Shown here: positions 11,190 through 24,715 of the stretch, piece by piece
Layout: the number at the start of each line of letters is the position of its first letter
Numbering within the stretch: position 1 is the first letter of the stretch
The notes under the pieces: model-generated
Seen by the model: only the letters and a program-made list of their open reading frames with translations
Database searches by the model: none
Told to the model about the DNA's origin: nothing
Translations under genes and position numbers: made by a program
From: Limonium bicolor
Lineage: Eukaryota; Streptophyta; Magnoliopsida; Caryophyllales; Plumbaginaceae
DNA length: 64,000 nt
Reading direction: 5' to 3'
Assembly (NCBI GenBank): GCA_023374045.1
Contig: CM041779.1
Location: forward strand, 274,411,258 to 274,475,257

Positions 11190-12796
11190 TCTTCAAAAAG
11201 CAAAACCAATCTCATTTCTCTCATTTCCTTCTTCATTTCACACGGTTCCACTCTTCTTCAACCTCTCTTCTTCTTGTTCTCTCTCGGTAATACACCAACA
11301 CCACCATTAACTCCATCTTTGACCCCTTGTAAAATCTAGCTCACTTATCAAATCAAAAACAAACACCACCAATCTCTTCCTCTCATCAAGCTCTTCAATC
11401 TATCCTTTCAAAATCCCAAGAGCTCCATTTCGGTGCCAAGAGGAATCACCATGGGAGGAGCTTGAGCTTGTGTTTCTACATATTATTACTTTCCTTTGCT
11501 TCAAGGTAAGGAAACTCAAAGAAAAATGAAGTTTCCTCCATGTTTTACCTTGACCGAAAATCCCATTAATGGTGCTCATTGTGTTACTTTGTTCTAGCTC
11601 CATTTGAATCTTTCAAGGACTTGGTGGAGTCCTCTTGGTAGATATTCCAATTCCCTTCAAAGACCAAGGTAAAACAACTATCTTAATGCTCTTTGAACAA
11701 TGTAAAACCTAGGGTTTACAATGAGATTAAGCTTGGAGCTTGAATACTCATCACATTGTTTGTGTAATGTTTAGAAGTTGACAAGCAACTAAGCTTAGCC
11801 GATTTTTAAACAAGGAAACAAGAAAGAAGTTTGTGAGGAAAAGAGGTAAATATGCTATCTCAATGTGGTTTAATGCCTTAGGAGAAATGAGCTTATAATG
11901 CTTGCTAAAACTACCTAAAGAGCAAATGGTGAATGACTTAGTAAAGTGTTCTCAAGCGACTAGTAAAAGAACATATGTCTTGGTGTGTGTAATTGCAGGT
12001 CAAAAGCTTATATATTGTGGAAATTCAGTGTTTAAGGTTTATGCAATTTAAGGGCCTAAGAGCCATGTTATTTAAGGGCCTAAGTGCCAAGCAATTTAAG
12101 TTATGCACTATATTGTGATGTAGTGCTAAATGTGTGAAGTTTGTGTATAAAAATGTGTTTGATGGATTTTAGGTGTTCTTGAATGAAATAAGGTAAAAAA
12201 ACTAAGTGTTTGGATGTGAGTATATACAAGAGAAGCTATGGCAAAATTTGGAAAATGTATAAGAAGTCCTAAGTGTTTTAAGTAAGTTTTGGTGAACTAG
12301 GAAGTGTTAAAGGTGAACAAATGTTTTACATGGGAAGAAAACATGTATTAAGGTGATTTAGAGTGATGCAAGGATTTAGGTGTTATCTTGGAAGTTCTAG
12401 GAATTCAATGTGTGTTTTGAGAATGTATTTAAGTCTTGGAGAAGTTTGTTTAAGGTTTAGGTAATGTTGATATCCAAGGAATAAGTGATTTAGTAAGAGT
12501 GAAAAATGAGGGTTAGTAAGTCTAGTTAGTAAGAAAAGAAGTTTGAGAGATGATGTTACGGTGTAGAGGAAACCCTTGGTAAGTGGTCATTATTGGTGAA
12601 ATACCACTTAGGAATCTTAAGGAGGAAACATTCAAGTGCTAAGAATTTTGTAAGGAATTTGTGAATGTAAGATGTTTTGGTGTGTAATTTAGAGAGTTTA
12701 GTACAAGGCTAAAGTGTGTTTGAAGTGCCCCAATGATTTAGTGTTACTAGGATATATGGGTGAAGTTTGGAGTTGAATGAGAAAGGAAAACAGGGT

Positions 12797-13135
12797 CTGG
12801 GGCAGACCGAACTTGCGACCGAACTTGCAGTTCGGTCGAGCCCAGTTTACCCTGCGAGAATTGGCTTCTGGAATGGACCAACCTTGGGGACCGGACTTGC
12901 AAGGTCGGTCGGGGCTTGTATTTTGTGTACGAATTATGTTTCTGGAATCGACCGAATGGGACCAGACTTGGCAAGTTCGTTGGGCCTGAATTTTCAAAGG
13001 GAGAAACTCTCGGGAATGGACCGAACATGCGACCGGAACTTACAAGGTCGGTCGGAGTAGAAATTTTTGACGGTAAAGTGTTCTGGAATGGACCGACCTT
13101 GTCAAAGGTCGTCGGTAAGTTCGGTCGGACCAAAA
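12797..13135 (+). repeat. Palindromic GACCGAACTTG minisatellite, B 5' LTR
   Basis: Five imperfect units of about 65-70 bp. Each has one or two GACCG-A/G-ACTTG half-sites facing CAAG-T/G-TCGGTCG, followed by a CTGGAAT-G/C-GACC linker. Confidence 0.8.
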
Positions 13136-14906
13136 ACATGGTTTAAGGGTTATGAAATGAATATGTGATGGGGTTGATTAGTAATGATGTTATAAAGTTG
13201 TTAAGGACATGTTAGGTGAGTTTTATGCACTTAAGTGGGTGAAAAGTTGTATTGAAATGTAAAGTAAACAAGTTAAAAAGTGAACGTTGTGTAACTAAGT
13301 TAACGGGAAAAAGTTATAAGCATTAGACTTAAGTAATCATGCTACCCGATGTTAATAAAAGTACATGTAATGTTATCATTTGTTCGAGAATTGCTCAAGG
13401 AACATAAGTGGACGTGGTAAAGTGACTCCGGTGATAGGTATGGTTTTTCTTGCAACCTGTGTCCTACCAGATACACCGGCTTGTATGCCAATGTGTTTTT
13501 CTGTATGTTTGCCACGTTGTAAGATAAAACATGTAATGAGTTTTACAGTATTATCATTACGTGGCGTGTTCAACTCCGATACCATTTAACCTCGCAGTGT
13601 TTAACCTTATTTAACTGAGTCTAGGATCCATGAGAGTTCGGTATTCGGATTAAACGACCTGAACCTGGGGCGTTCTAACCACAGCTATGCGTGAGTTGAT
13701 TATGTGATGTTGTGTATGTGAATGTAGGGATCTCCCTTGTATTTTAACCCAGTTGTAATACTGTATGTGTGTAGATGGATAGACTCCATAGTGGGGTTCT
13801 AATAATATCTAAGTAAGTATGTACTAACAGTGGTGAGGAATCCGGTTGGGCCGGTCGCGCGTTGTTTGGGAGAGGGTATCCTTCTTAGCCTTACCCTTCT
13901 CTTGTTATGGTTGTTTCCCTCACGGTTTGATCTCCCATTAGCTTATTCCAAAGCTTAGCTATTCTGACTTATGATCGGTTTAGGGGGAACATGTGTTTGT
14001 GTGGTGTGTTCGGGCCTCCAAACCCGAACCATCTTAACTTAAGTTACTCGTCTGACTATTAGGACGGTAATGAGTGTTGTTGTTATTGTATAACGAGTCT
14101 TACCATGAGGGTGACACCATTCTCTAGGCTCACCAGTGAATTAACTATGTTTGGGTCGGTTCCTAGAGGACCGTTCCCGTTATGTTATGTGATGTTGTTG
14201 TTAATGCAATTCCTATTGCGGTGTTATCATGTGCACGTCGAACGTGAAAAGTGTTGTTATTTTTTGTTATGTGAGGAATGTTATATGTTTAAGATATGGA
14301 GTGTGTGGATCATGGAAATGAATCCCAGTTTGTGATAAGAGGCGTTTAAGGATAACCCGATTTAAGGGTAAGTGTCGTCTATTAGGAAGTAGCTCCATCA
14401 GAGGAGGAACACTCTAGGGATAATGAATACCAAGAGTGACTTATCAAGTAAGGATGTATTATCCGTTTTTTTGAGCCCATTGAGGCGAAATGTTATGTGT
14501 TTGTGTGTTTACAGTTGCATGCATGATTTAAATATAATCAATCGCATGATAAGACGACAATTAGTTGTGCGGGCCCGGTAGCATATGGGCTGCAGGATTA
14601 CCATACCACAAAGGTGCTGAGCCCCTTGGGGGCCACCCTTTCTCTTCTTTTTTATTTCAGGTACGAAGTGCTGGAAGCCGTTCGAGAGTAGGACGGGTAG
14701 TCGTTGTACATGGGTAATCATTTAGTGTATATATATAATAGGCGTAGTAAGACCGAAACTGTTATCGGCATCAGTTTGTGAATACTCGGTACAGTTGAAA
14801 GGTGTATGTTGTTGTTGTTGTTGTTTGTTTATGGAAAGGGATAGTAATGTGTAGTCGCTCGGGAATTTAGCCCATCATACCGTTACAATGTATATGTATT
14901 AGCCTA

Positions 14907-14928
14907 GTTAGCCACGTGGGTGGTTAAC
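14907..14928 (+). promoter_or_regulatory. G-box hairpin near the LTR 3' end (B)
   Basis: GTTAGCCAC, loop GTGG, GTGGTTAAC. It is an inverted repeat with one G.T pair in the RNA form and contains CACGTG. Equivalent sites in C and D differ by paired changes. Confidence 0.6.
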
Positions 14929-15026
14929 GGCGTGTAACACCAAGAGTTAAGTAATGTGTTGAAGTTTTTTTCCGCTGCAGTTTTTGTTAAGTGTGTAGGT
15001 TTGTTTGGATGGGGTGTTACAAAAAG

Positions 15027-15056
15027 TGGTATCACAGAGCGAAGTATCGCTCTGAT
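15027..15056 (+). promoter_or_regulatory. Primer binding site and overlapping hairpin (B)
   Basis: TGGTATCACAGAGC resembles the tRNA-iMet complement TGGTATCAGAGC with two extra bases (CA). AGAGCG pairs with CGCTCT downstream over the loop AAGTAT. D, C and E have a longer version. Confidence 0.75.
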
Positions 15057-17708
15057 GACTGAATACCGAGCTTAGGAAGTACCGATTAGGATTTTAGTAC
15101 TTTGGTTAAGGTTTGAGTGATAGCGTGAGAGATACGCTAGTTAGGTATTACCAGTGTTGTACTGGAAACCTACAACATCCATCCCGCCCTCCACAATCCC
15201 TGTTATATAACTTGGGAAACAACGCCAGAGAGATGGAAGTCCCACTCTTACTCGGGAATACCCGATCTGGCTGTTATTAAATACCTCTAAAGGTACGGAG
15301 AACCTGTCATACGGTAGATCCCAAAAACTGGAATCCCGGAGACGGTTTCCATCTGAACATTTTTAACCACATTTAATAGCGAAGAATGAAGAATTTTGTG
15401 CATAAGAGAATAGAATTTCCGGCAACTTGGGTCGACATGCTGAGCAGTCGAGAACAACAGCTTGCAACACACCAACCGTGCAACAGGCAAGAAGTGGAAT
15501 AATGAACCCCGAGACAAGTGTCTACGGAACCACAGTTGTTAAATAATACCCAACGGTATACCACCGACAAAGGAACTACAACGTAGTGCCCAAACAAGAG
15601 ACAAGTCTCAGGAACCACGACAAATACGTGGAACGGGCTACAAAGACGAACATACAAAAAAGGGGGGGGGGGGTCTCCCAGAATGGAAACACCCAGCTAA
15701 TGATTATCATGTGAAGACGTGAGAAGTCACCTAGAGGAGTTATTATCAGGCAGCAAGATCAGTGAGGGCCAACAAGGCCACTGATGACAGTATGGGTAAA
15801 AACATACCACAACCGGTATGTGTTAACCGATAGCCAGTTAGCATGGCGCACTTGCCATAGCAAGTGCTGCTATAACAGGGCTGTTCGGGAAATTTATAAC
15901 CACTACAAGTACTTGAAAGTACCGTAAGTTAAATGTGATCGTCATAACAGTGGAAGGGCCTGTTCCTAACCCCTGTAATTGTAAGTACACCAGTCAGCAA
16001 GAAGCTAGACTTGGTTAAGGTAAGAAGATGTTGTGAAACCATGAAAATTTTCTTTCAAACTCAGATTTACTCAAACCCTTTTTCTTTTCAAAACCAGATT
16101 TTCTTTCAAACCAACACTTCTTTCCAACCTTCTTTTAACCAAACCAATAGAACCAAGGACATTGACAAGGATACACAATGGATAAACTTTCCCTCGATTA
16201 AGTTCGGAAGCATGGAATGAATACTGTCACGGGACAATATAAGGGAGTTGACAACAGAATACTTCACCTAGGCGTGTGATGGACACTACGAGTGTACCAA
16301 CTGAATTGTGGGACGACCGCACTCCGATAGGAGCTTTGGGCCTGACAGACCTGCTTATGGTTATTTGGGTAAGTAGTAATGTATCATTATGGTACCCCAC
16401 ATATGTATACGAGTAGAGTCCAAAACACGGGAAGTAGTCGACTCCGTTCTACGGTCAGCAGTATAAGTCAAACAAGAACTAGGGATTACCAAGAATGGTT
16501 GAAGTTAAGGAACTCAGTTAAGTTAACGAGATTAAAAGGATTAGTGAATTCTTTCAAGGCTGTTTAAGAGTTAGGAAGTGCGAAGTGCACTAACTGTAAT
16601 GTAAAGACATCTTATACGTCAAGGATAAACATGATAGCTGGAACGGAGACCCAGCATGTGCATGGCAAGACAGATCCTAATGTGGACACATTGATGTGCA
16701 ATGAACAGATGAAACTCCAGAATGAGTACATACACTATCAGGAAATGTTGATCTTCACAGAAGAATAATACCCAGTTAAGAACGCAAAAGCGTGGCTAAC
16801 GGAATGTACCAATAAGTGTGAACCAGATGTAAAGGCAAACTTAACAACACCCAGGAGCAATCCTTGAAGGGTTTCGCATCAACAATTGTTGAACGAAATG
16901 CATGACAGAACACAAGGGTTGAAACTAACACCCAGTTTAGACATAAGTTGTCAGGAGACGGACTGGCAAACCTAACGGGCATCCCATGAAAGGAAACGGA
17001 ATGCAACGACCTGTCATGGAGCTCTATAATATCCAAACCATGTAATGTTGTACAGAGAAGTACATGTGTGTGGACAGCCTACAATGAGCGCAGCTCAAGG
17101 CAGTAAGGCTTATAAGCCACAAATAAAATGTGTTATGAAAATTAGATTGACTGCAAAAGTTTATGTTATAAGTGAATAGAGTGGAGAACAAACCACTGCA
17201 TTAAGAGTGGGGATACCTCTCAATATTGTGAGACCGCAGGAGCGGTAGTTATGTGAACCAAGTCCAAGAAATATGTTAAGGATGGACGATATTATTATCG
17301 AAAGAGAGCAGTTAGCTTAGTAGTATGTGTGTATAAAGTGAAACACCGAGCTGATAATGCCGGCTTGTGACTCGAATGATCGATGCTCAGGGAGCATTCA
17401 GTAGTCATCCAAATGAGTGATGAACCATAATGCGAATGATGTAAGTATATGTGTGGAAGTTAATGTGACAGTAATACCATGCAAGTTAGTGTTATGTTTA
17501 TACAATAAGCACGGTGCGCAGTAAGCGACCGTTGTATAAGTGTTGTTAAATAATGATATGGTAGATAAGAGCAGTTATGAATTAAATTCATTGGTGCTGC
17601 AAGGTAAGTTGTGTTAAACGACGGGCAATAAGCCAGTGGTAGGTACTATGTGACGAGGAACTCAGTGTGAATTCCATGGTGAATCGCATAAGGGATTTAC
17701 TGTCAAGA

Positions 17709-17795
17709 GTTTACCGCCTCTGCACTCTGTATGACTGAGTGTTTTGGTATTGCACTTGCGCAGTAATGATCGAGTGGGATAGCTAGGAATGGAAA
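17709..17795 (+). other. Conserved block shared by B, C and E
   Basis: Contains TCTGCACTCTGTATGACTGA and GTGTTTTGGTATTGC. Closely matches 30272-30355 (C interior) and 52162-52240 and 62896-62971 (E LTRs). CACTC and GAGTG can pair around a 9-nt loop. Function unknown. Confidence 0.7.
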
Positions 17796-18523
17796 CATGT
17801 TAATTGTGGAGCAATAATGTTATAATGGCCGATGCATAAAAATGCAAAGACATACCATGAAGGACTTGTACAAAACCAATGTGGAGACATGATTAACAGT
17901 AAGTGACTACAGTAGCACTAACTGCCAATAGCGGTATGGAATATACCCCAAATGTTGTAAATAACTGAGAGAGCACTACACACTAGGTAGTAGCTCAATC
18001 TCAACCGACAGTAAGTCGGAAGGAAACAAGTCAATCATTGTGAAATACGTAACAGTATATACAGTCAATTATTATGGAAGTGGATAGAAAGTTTATAACT
18101 CACCGAATTTGCTAACGGTAAGAGATACCACGCGTCGGTTGAGAACCATTGTTACCGAGATGAAGGTGACAATTGGGGGCGTACAATACAGTAAGCATAG
18201 CAAAAAGGGGCAATTAGCTCTACATTACTGGAGTTTCGCAGCAGAAACTAGTGAGCCAGTGATTCAAGTGTTGAATGTACATGGTGAACATGAGTGAATG
18301 GCTAATTATTAAAGCCTAGAAGCCTCACAGGCCAGAACCGAAACCGGTTATGAGTTAAAGCAAACTCCAATGAGAATTTTTTGATTTAGGGACTAACCAC
18401 CAATATGGTTAAGATCCTTTAATCAGAATCCATTGTGTAATAGACCGCGTGGAAGTTAAAACACTTCACGACGGCACAACATTTTAAGCCAATGTTTAGT
18501 GATTGATTACGTGGGCGTAATCC

Positions 18524-18540
18524 CTTTTAAGGGGGTAGAG
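18524..18540 (+). promoter_or_regulatory. Upstream (second) polypurine tract, element B
   Basis: CTTTTAAGGGGGTAGAG nearly repeats the terminal PPT at 19913-19928, 1.4 kb earlier. Confidence 0.6.
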
Positions 18541-19590
18541 CGCAAAGCCACTTAGTGAGTATTACCGTACAAGTGTACGTGATTTATGTTGTGCATAGCA
18601 CAAAATAATTTGTTTTGATGATTGGTGTGTGTGTTATGTAAACATACGCATTCATTCATGGTTTAATTGTGGTAATTGCGCACAGAAGAATGCGAATACC
18701 ATTGTGATAAGTGTGATGACTTATTAATAGTGGTGTGTGATAGTACAAGTGTGGGGAGTAGAGAAACTCCCGGGGAACAAACCCCGACAATGTATAAATG
18801 TGAAACTGTGTGTTGTATTTTGATAAAATATATGTGTATATATATATACTATATAGTGATGCATGAAAGGGTATGAGACCGACATAGAACCTAGTGAGAA
18901 TTAAATTCCCTAGGTAACTTGAATTAAGTTGGATTTGGGTGATGATTGATAGACGGAGTTCTATCCCTTGGAGATGTAATGATTATGACTAGAAGGATTT
19001 AAAGATAGAAAATGGGATATGCTCGAATTAGTTGTTGGTTGAAAATGAAGTGGGAGGTGAAACTTGATTATCATGAGATCAAGGGAAGTCGAGCACAAAT
19101 TGGGTGGGAAGATAGTTCAACACTGATGCTGATCACATCAGGGTTGGATGACTCTTGAAGCTCCCTGTAAGTGGTCACAAAAACCATGTTAAGAAGATAC
19201 AAAGAGCATAAATTGGACTTGGAGTTGTGTTGCGTTTTCAAAAAGAATTTTCAATTGATATTTCCAAAACGGTCGATTCATATTTTGAATAAAGGATTAT
19301 CTTATATACTTAACCTAGTAAAGAATTTTGTAATACTTGCTCACGAGCTGAGGACGTATGCCTTTGTCTTCAGACCGGTGACATGAGAAGTATATTTTAA
19401 AATGTATGTGATTGTTTTGACCTCCCAAAGGAACGGGGACCAGAAGGTGTCCATCGCGACCGGTGTTCTGCGGGGTCACAGTGTATATGTACTCAACATG
19501 GGATTGGAGCCCATGGAGAGATGGAAAAGGTATTTCTGTTTGTTATACATGCTAAAACATGTTGTGTGGTATGAGTAAGAAATATTATTT

Positions 19591-19806
19591 AGACCTTGAG
19601 TCCTAATGTGGTAGTTTCGAAAGTGTTATGTTATTCAGACCTATGAGTCTAACTGTTGTTATGTCCCAGACCTGAGAGTCTAAGAATTATTATGTAAATA
19701 CAATACGGTTAAGGTACCCGGACCGTGAGTCCGAGGTTATCATGTAAGTATGTTATGTTATGTTATGTATGGATGTGAATATGTTACCCGGACCATTAAG
19801 TCCGAG
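19591..19806 (+). repeat. Array of short hairpins between the two PPTs (B)
   Basis: Five short inverted repeats, such as AGACctatgaGTCT, AGACctgagaGTCT and GGACcgtgaGTCC. The outer base pair changes in both arms. D has a related set at 38197-38275. Confidence 0.5.
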
Positions 19807-19892
19807 GTTGTGATGTAAAGTGTGTTTGGTTATGGAAGTTTTATGGCTATAAGTAATCCCCGTATTCTAATCTAATGATGTGTGGGAAATGT

Positions 19893-19928
19893 GAACTTCG
19901 AGGACGAAGTTCTTTTAAGGGGGTAGAT
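19893..19928 (+). promoter_or_regulatory. PPT with adjacent hairpin (B)
   Basis: GAACTTCG, loop AGGA, CGAAGTTC, directly followed by TTTTAAGGGGGTAGAT and the LTR start. The PPT primes plus-strand DNA. Confidence 0.8.
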
Positions 19929-22457
19929 TGAAATACCCCAAACCTAGATATGTGTTTAAATATCAAACTATGGTATGTAAAGGCTAAAAAGTGCCTTAGA
20001 AACATCAGTGAACAATTTAAACCATAGTAAAATGCAATAAAGCACTAAGACACAGTTTGAGCAAAAACATGCTCTAAGCTATGAGCGAACTTGGTTAGGA
20101 CCCAAAGAGCCTACCAAGACTTAATAATATTCAAGTATGATTTAATAAGGCTAATTAAGTCCTTAGGAAACCTTGGTGGACAATGAAACCAAAAAACACA
20201 AGAAAAATACCTTAAAGTCAATAAGAGCAAAAATGTGCTCTAAGCTTGGGATAAATTTGTATAAGACCTAATGGTCATACCTATACCTTATAAATATGTT
20301 AATGAACATATTAATCATTACCAAAGAAAACCAAGCTTGAAAACAAGTTAAAACACAAAAAGTGCTTTAAGGAGTCTTAAAGCACGTTTTTGAAAAATTG
20401 TCTTGTAAATGAGTTTTGAATGGCTAAATGTCCATCATTACTCTTTAATTAACATGTGTACTATATAGTATCACATTTGGAAGTCTATATCAATGGGAAA
20501 TCAAAAATTCACTTCTATGTGCCTTGTTTTTGTGAATAGTGATTTTTATAAGCTAGTTTGTAACATATGTTATCATAAGTAATTAAATTGACAAACAAAG
20601 ACTAAAATACCCTTAGTGATATAAAGGGGGCCGGTTTTTGTAGTAATGAGTCACCAAACATGTTAACTTGTTAAGTAAATAAAGATGACTCATAGGTTAC
20701 TATTTGCTTTAAGTTATAAATATCTTCAAAAAGCAAAACCAATCTCATTTCTCTCATTTCCTTCTTCATTTCACACGGTTCCACTCTTCTTCAACCTCTC
20801 TTCTTCTTGTTCTCTCTCGGTATACATACACCATCTACCAACTCACTAAATCTATCACATAACTCTATGACCCCTTGTAAATCTAGCTCACTTATCCAAA
20901 TCAAAACACACCACAATCTCTTCCACTCATCAAGCTCTTCAATTCTATCCTTTCAAAGTCCCAAGAGATCCATTTCGGTGCCAAGAGGAATCACCATGGG
21001 AGGAGCTTGAGCTTGTGTTTCTACATATTATTACTCTCCTTTGCTTCAAGGTAAGGAAACTCAAAGAAAAATGAAGTTTCCTCCATGTTTTTACCTTGAC
21101 CGAAAATCACCATTAATGGTGCTCATTGTGTTGCTTTGTTCTAGCTCCATTTGAATCTTTCAAGGACTTGGTGGAGTCCTCTCTTGGTAGATATTCCAAT
21201 TCCCTTCAAAGACCAAGGTAAAACAACTATCTTAATGCTCTTTGAACAATGTAAAACCTAGGGTTTACAATGAGATTAAGCTTGGAGCTTGAATACTCAT
21301 CACATTGTTTGTGTAATGTTTAGAAGTTGACAAGCAACTAAGCTTAGCCGATTTTTAAACAAGGAAACAAGAAAGAAGTTTGTGAGGAAAAGAGGTAAAT
21401 ATGCTATCTCAATGTGGTTTAATGCCTTAGGAGAAATGAGCTTATAATGCTTGCTAAAACTACCTAAAGAGCAAATGGTGAATGACTTACTAAAGTGTTC
21501 TCAAGGGACTAGTAAATGAACATATGTCTTGGTGTGTGTAATTGCAGGTCAAAGGCTTTATATTGTGGAAATTCAGTGTTTAAGGTTTATGCAATTTAAG
21601 GGCCTAAGAGCCATGTTATTTAAGGGCCTAAGTGCCAAGCAATTTAAGTTATGCACTATATTGTGATGTAGTGCTAAATGTGTGAAGTTTGTGTATAAAA
21701 ATGTGTTTGATGGATTTTAGGTGTTCTTGAATGAAATAGGTAAAAAAACCTAAGTGTTTGGATGTGAGTATATACAAGAGAAGCTATGGCAAAATTTGGA
21801 AAATGTATAAGAAGTCCTAAGTGTTTTAAGTAAGTTTTGGTGAACTAGGAAGTGTTAAAGGTGAACAAATGTTTTACTTGGGAAGAAAACATGTATTAAG
21901 GTGATTTAGAGTGATGCAAGGATTTAGGTGTTATCTTGGAAGTTCTAGGAATTCAATGTGTGTTTTGAGAATGTATTTAAGTCTTGGAGAAGTTTGTTTA
22001 AGGTTTAGGTAATGTTGATATCCAAGGAATAAGTGATGTTTAGGTAAGATGTGAAAAAGGAGGTTTAGTTAGTAAGAAAAGAAGTTTGAGAGATGATGTT
22101 AAGGTGTAGAGGAAACACCTTGGTATAGTGGTCATTATTGGTGAAATACCACTTAGGAATCTTAAGGAGGAAACATTCCAAGTGCTAAGAATTTTGTAAG
22201 GAATTTGTGAATGATAAGATGGTTTTGGTGTGTAATTTAGAGAGTTTAGTACATGGCTAAAGGTGTGTTTGAAGTGCCCAAATGAGGTTAGGGTGTACTA
22301 GGATATATGGGGTGAAGTTTGGAGTTGAATGAGAAAAGGAAAACAAGGGTCTGGGGCAGACCGAACTTGCGACCGAACTTGCAAGTTCGGTCGAGCCCAG
22401 TTTACCCTGCGAGAATTGGCTTCTGGAATGGACCGACCTTGGGGACCGGACTTGCAA
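19929..22457 (+). repeat. 3' LTR of element B, interrupted by element C
   Basis: Copy of 10395-12897. It breaks at 22457 inside the minisatellite unit, where C begins. TGCAA (22453-22457) is the likely duplicated target, but the right junction is outside the window. A short frame at 20807-21010, ending SISVPRGITMGGA, lies in the leader. Confidence 0.9.
22370..22393. repeat. Perfect 24-nt palindrome in the B 3' LTR
   Basis: CGACCGAACTT then GCAAGTTCGGTCG, self-complementary over its whole length. It is the cleanest copy of the minisatellite half-site pair. Confidence 0.85.
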
Positions 22458-24715
22458 TGAAATACCCCGAACTTAAATATAGGGATTAAAATTTATCTCA
22501 TATGTATTTAAGGGCCTAATGGTACCCAATTAATACTAGTAAGGAAAAATAAATCCAAAAGAAATAAGAAACGCTTTAAAAGCGGAAAACAACGCTAAAT
22601 AAGCGTATTTAAATAACCATAGGGGGTAACGAGACCTCGGTTAGAGTATTATCTGGATTTTGAAGGTTTAATAAGACCTAAATAATATATGGAAGGAGAA
22701 CAAATCCCGAAGAAAAACGGATCCTTAAAACGGATTAAAATCACTAACGAACCTAAAAGCGCGTCTTTCGAGGTAACCAAGAAACGTGACTTAAGCGGGT
22801 CAATAGACTCGTAACAATTTTGGTCAAACTAAATAATCATTAATAAATATTAGTGAGGCCTTAGAACCAATAAAAATCAAGAAAACGAGAAATTAGTAAA
22901 AAACTGTCAAAAACGGGAAGTTGTGGGGTAGGAGATATAATAACACAAACTTATGTGTCCACATTTAAAATAAAAGAAAAAAATTGTGTGTGTGTGTGTG
23001 CTAGTGAGCCGGCCCCTACCCCCCTCTCTCACACACTCACTCACCCCTTCTAATTTACAACAAACAAAAACAATAAAGTAACCCCACCCTCACTTTATTT
23101 TCTCTCCTAACATTCTCCTCCTCACTCACGTCTCACCTCCTCCTCACTCTCTTTTCTTTCTTCTCCTTCCCCCCATGCGATTTCTATGGAGGTTTGAAGA
23201 ACCACACACAAAACCCACTTCCTCCTCTTGTTACCCATCAAAAATTCTCCAAAATTATAAAATACCACCATTGGAATCCTCTCATCAAGAGCTACATTCC
23301 TATCTTTTCAAAAATTGAAAACAACAACTTCATCTCCATGGGTATGGAGCATTTGGAGCTTCAAGACCACCATTAGAAGGCCCTCCTTCTCCTTGTTCTT
23401 TTAAGGTAAAAATATTCCTAAAAACTCCATCCTTTTCTAGCCTCAAGGGCAAAACGAAAATGAAAAACTAAAACCTTTGTTGCTCCTTGTATCCTAGCCG
23501 ATTTTGGCATCTTGGTGGAGTTGGAAAATTTGTTCTTGAACCACTCCAAGCTTTCATTTACACCCTTGCAAGGTAATGAGAATTCTAAACCCTAAAAACT
23601 ACTTAAAGTTTAAGAATAGCTAGGGTTAGTTTTTAGTGAATTGAAATGTGTATGTATATGGGTTGTAGAGTAGAGAATTTGTGTTTGCTAAACCGGTGGA
23701 GAAAGAGGAAAACAAGAAGCAAGAGGAAGAAAAGAAATTAGAAGAGAAACAAGGTAAGGATACTCACCTTTGTGTAGCCTTGTATATGTATGGATGTAAC
23801 CGATTTTTAGAAGTTTGAAATGAGTAATGGAAATGGTATTGTGTAGTAATGTCTTGTGCAGGAGAATCTAAGTACTTAAAAACCGTTGAAAAAACATGTA
23901 AAATGTATTGAAACTTAGTTGGGTATTGGGTTGTTGAGTGCAGGAATTTTTAGTAGTGTTTTAGTATTGGTAAATGTGTATGGGAGCTTGTATATTGATG
24001 TTGTGTATAAACAGGTGAGATGATGTTAATGTGTGAGAGAAACCATGTGGAGAATGTTAATAATATAGGGGAGACTATGTCAAATTTTATCTAGGAATTT
24101 GAGGACTTAAGTGTTCAAGATGAGAAAACAACCTAGGTAGTGACTAGGGGTATGTGGAGAGTATAATGGGAGCGTTTAGTAGCTTGTACAGATTTGGGGG
24201 TGATTTGTTAATGGGTTGCAACTAGGAAGTGAATGGATGTATTTTGGCTACTAGGGGTAGCCATTAGTTGAGAAGAAGTAATGGGGAAATAAGAACCCAA
24301 AACTCTGCACAAAGTGTATAGAGATACATTGGAGAAGTTAGGAAGAGTTAGTGTGGAAGAATTGATGACAAAGTGTTGGACTTGGGTTATAGATATGGTA
24401 GTGGCTGGGAATGAATTGGAGGGGTAAGGTAATACATTGTAGGCTTTGGAAATGGCATTGGGAGATGAGAATATACATGGGGGAAATAGGAGCAAAAATC
24501 TGTAGCGTTGGAGGATGAAAAACTGTTGTAAGTGTGGAAGGGAAGTGATGAAAATTGTGTAGTGGATTGATGGATTTAGTAAAGCATTTGGTGGGTGAAC
24601 TAAGGCAATTTGAAGGGCCTAGGTAGTGTTTAAACATGTGAAATTACATGTAGAAGATTGGAGAAACAATGGGTAAAGTATGGGACTGAAAACAGAAGTA
24701 AAATGCAAATACTGG

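Larger units (their letters stand above)
10395..15021 (+). repeat. 5' LTR of element B (4.6 kb)
   Basis: Starts TGAAATACCCC and ends GGGGTGTTACA. It matches the 3' LTR copy 19929-22457 with mainly single-base insertions or deletions. It is related to the D LTR, as in the 'taaaactacctaaagagcaa' and 'gatactatatagt' type segments. It holds a TATA box, a pyrimidine-rich leader, a palindromic minisatellite and a G-box hairpin. It carries no gene. Confidence 0.93.
15057..19892 (+). mobile_element. Non-coding interior of element B
   Basis: No frame longer than about 95 codons and no gag or pol motif. Blocks shared with the interior of C include 16255-16440 (with ACTTCACCTAGGCGTGTGA), a T/C-rich tract at 16030-16150, 17709-17795, and 18460-18545. 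A G13 run lies at 15661-15673. Conservation between B and C with no coding suggests RNA-level roles or common descent from a deleted parent. Confidence 0.75.
10395..22457 (+). mobile_element. Element B: long-LTR, non-coding (LARD-like) gypsy element
   Basis: 5' LTR 10395-15021, PBS 15027, interior to 19912, PPT to 19928, 3' LTR from 19929. The LTR terminus TGAAATACCCCAAACC is shared with D. The 3' LTR stops at 22457 where element C is inserted, and its remainder is outside the window. No recognisable gag or pol survives in the 4.9-kb interior. Leader, PBS hairpin, double PPT and PPT hairpin match those of D, which suggests that D-like proteins mobilised it. Confidence 0.85.

Noticed and set aside
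12797..13135. CRISPR-like array
   Set aside because: Units are imperfect, palindromic and lie inside eukaryotic LTRs; spacers are related to each other and no cas genes occur.
15661..15673. Run of 13 G
   Set aside because: Single homopolymer within B; may be a sequencing artefact and has no partner in C.
22985..23000. (TG)n microsatellite in the C LTR (also near 32946)
   Set aside because: Ordinary short tandem repeat inherited with the LTR.
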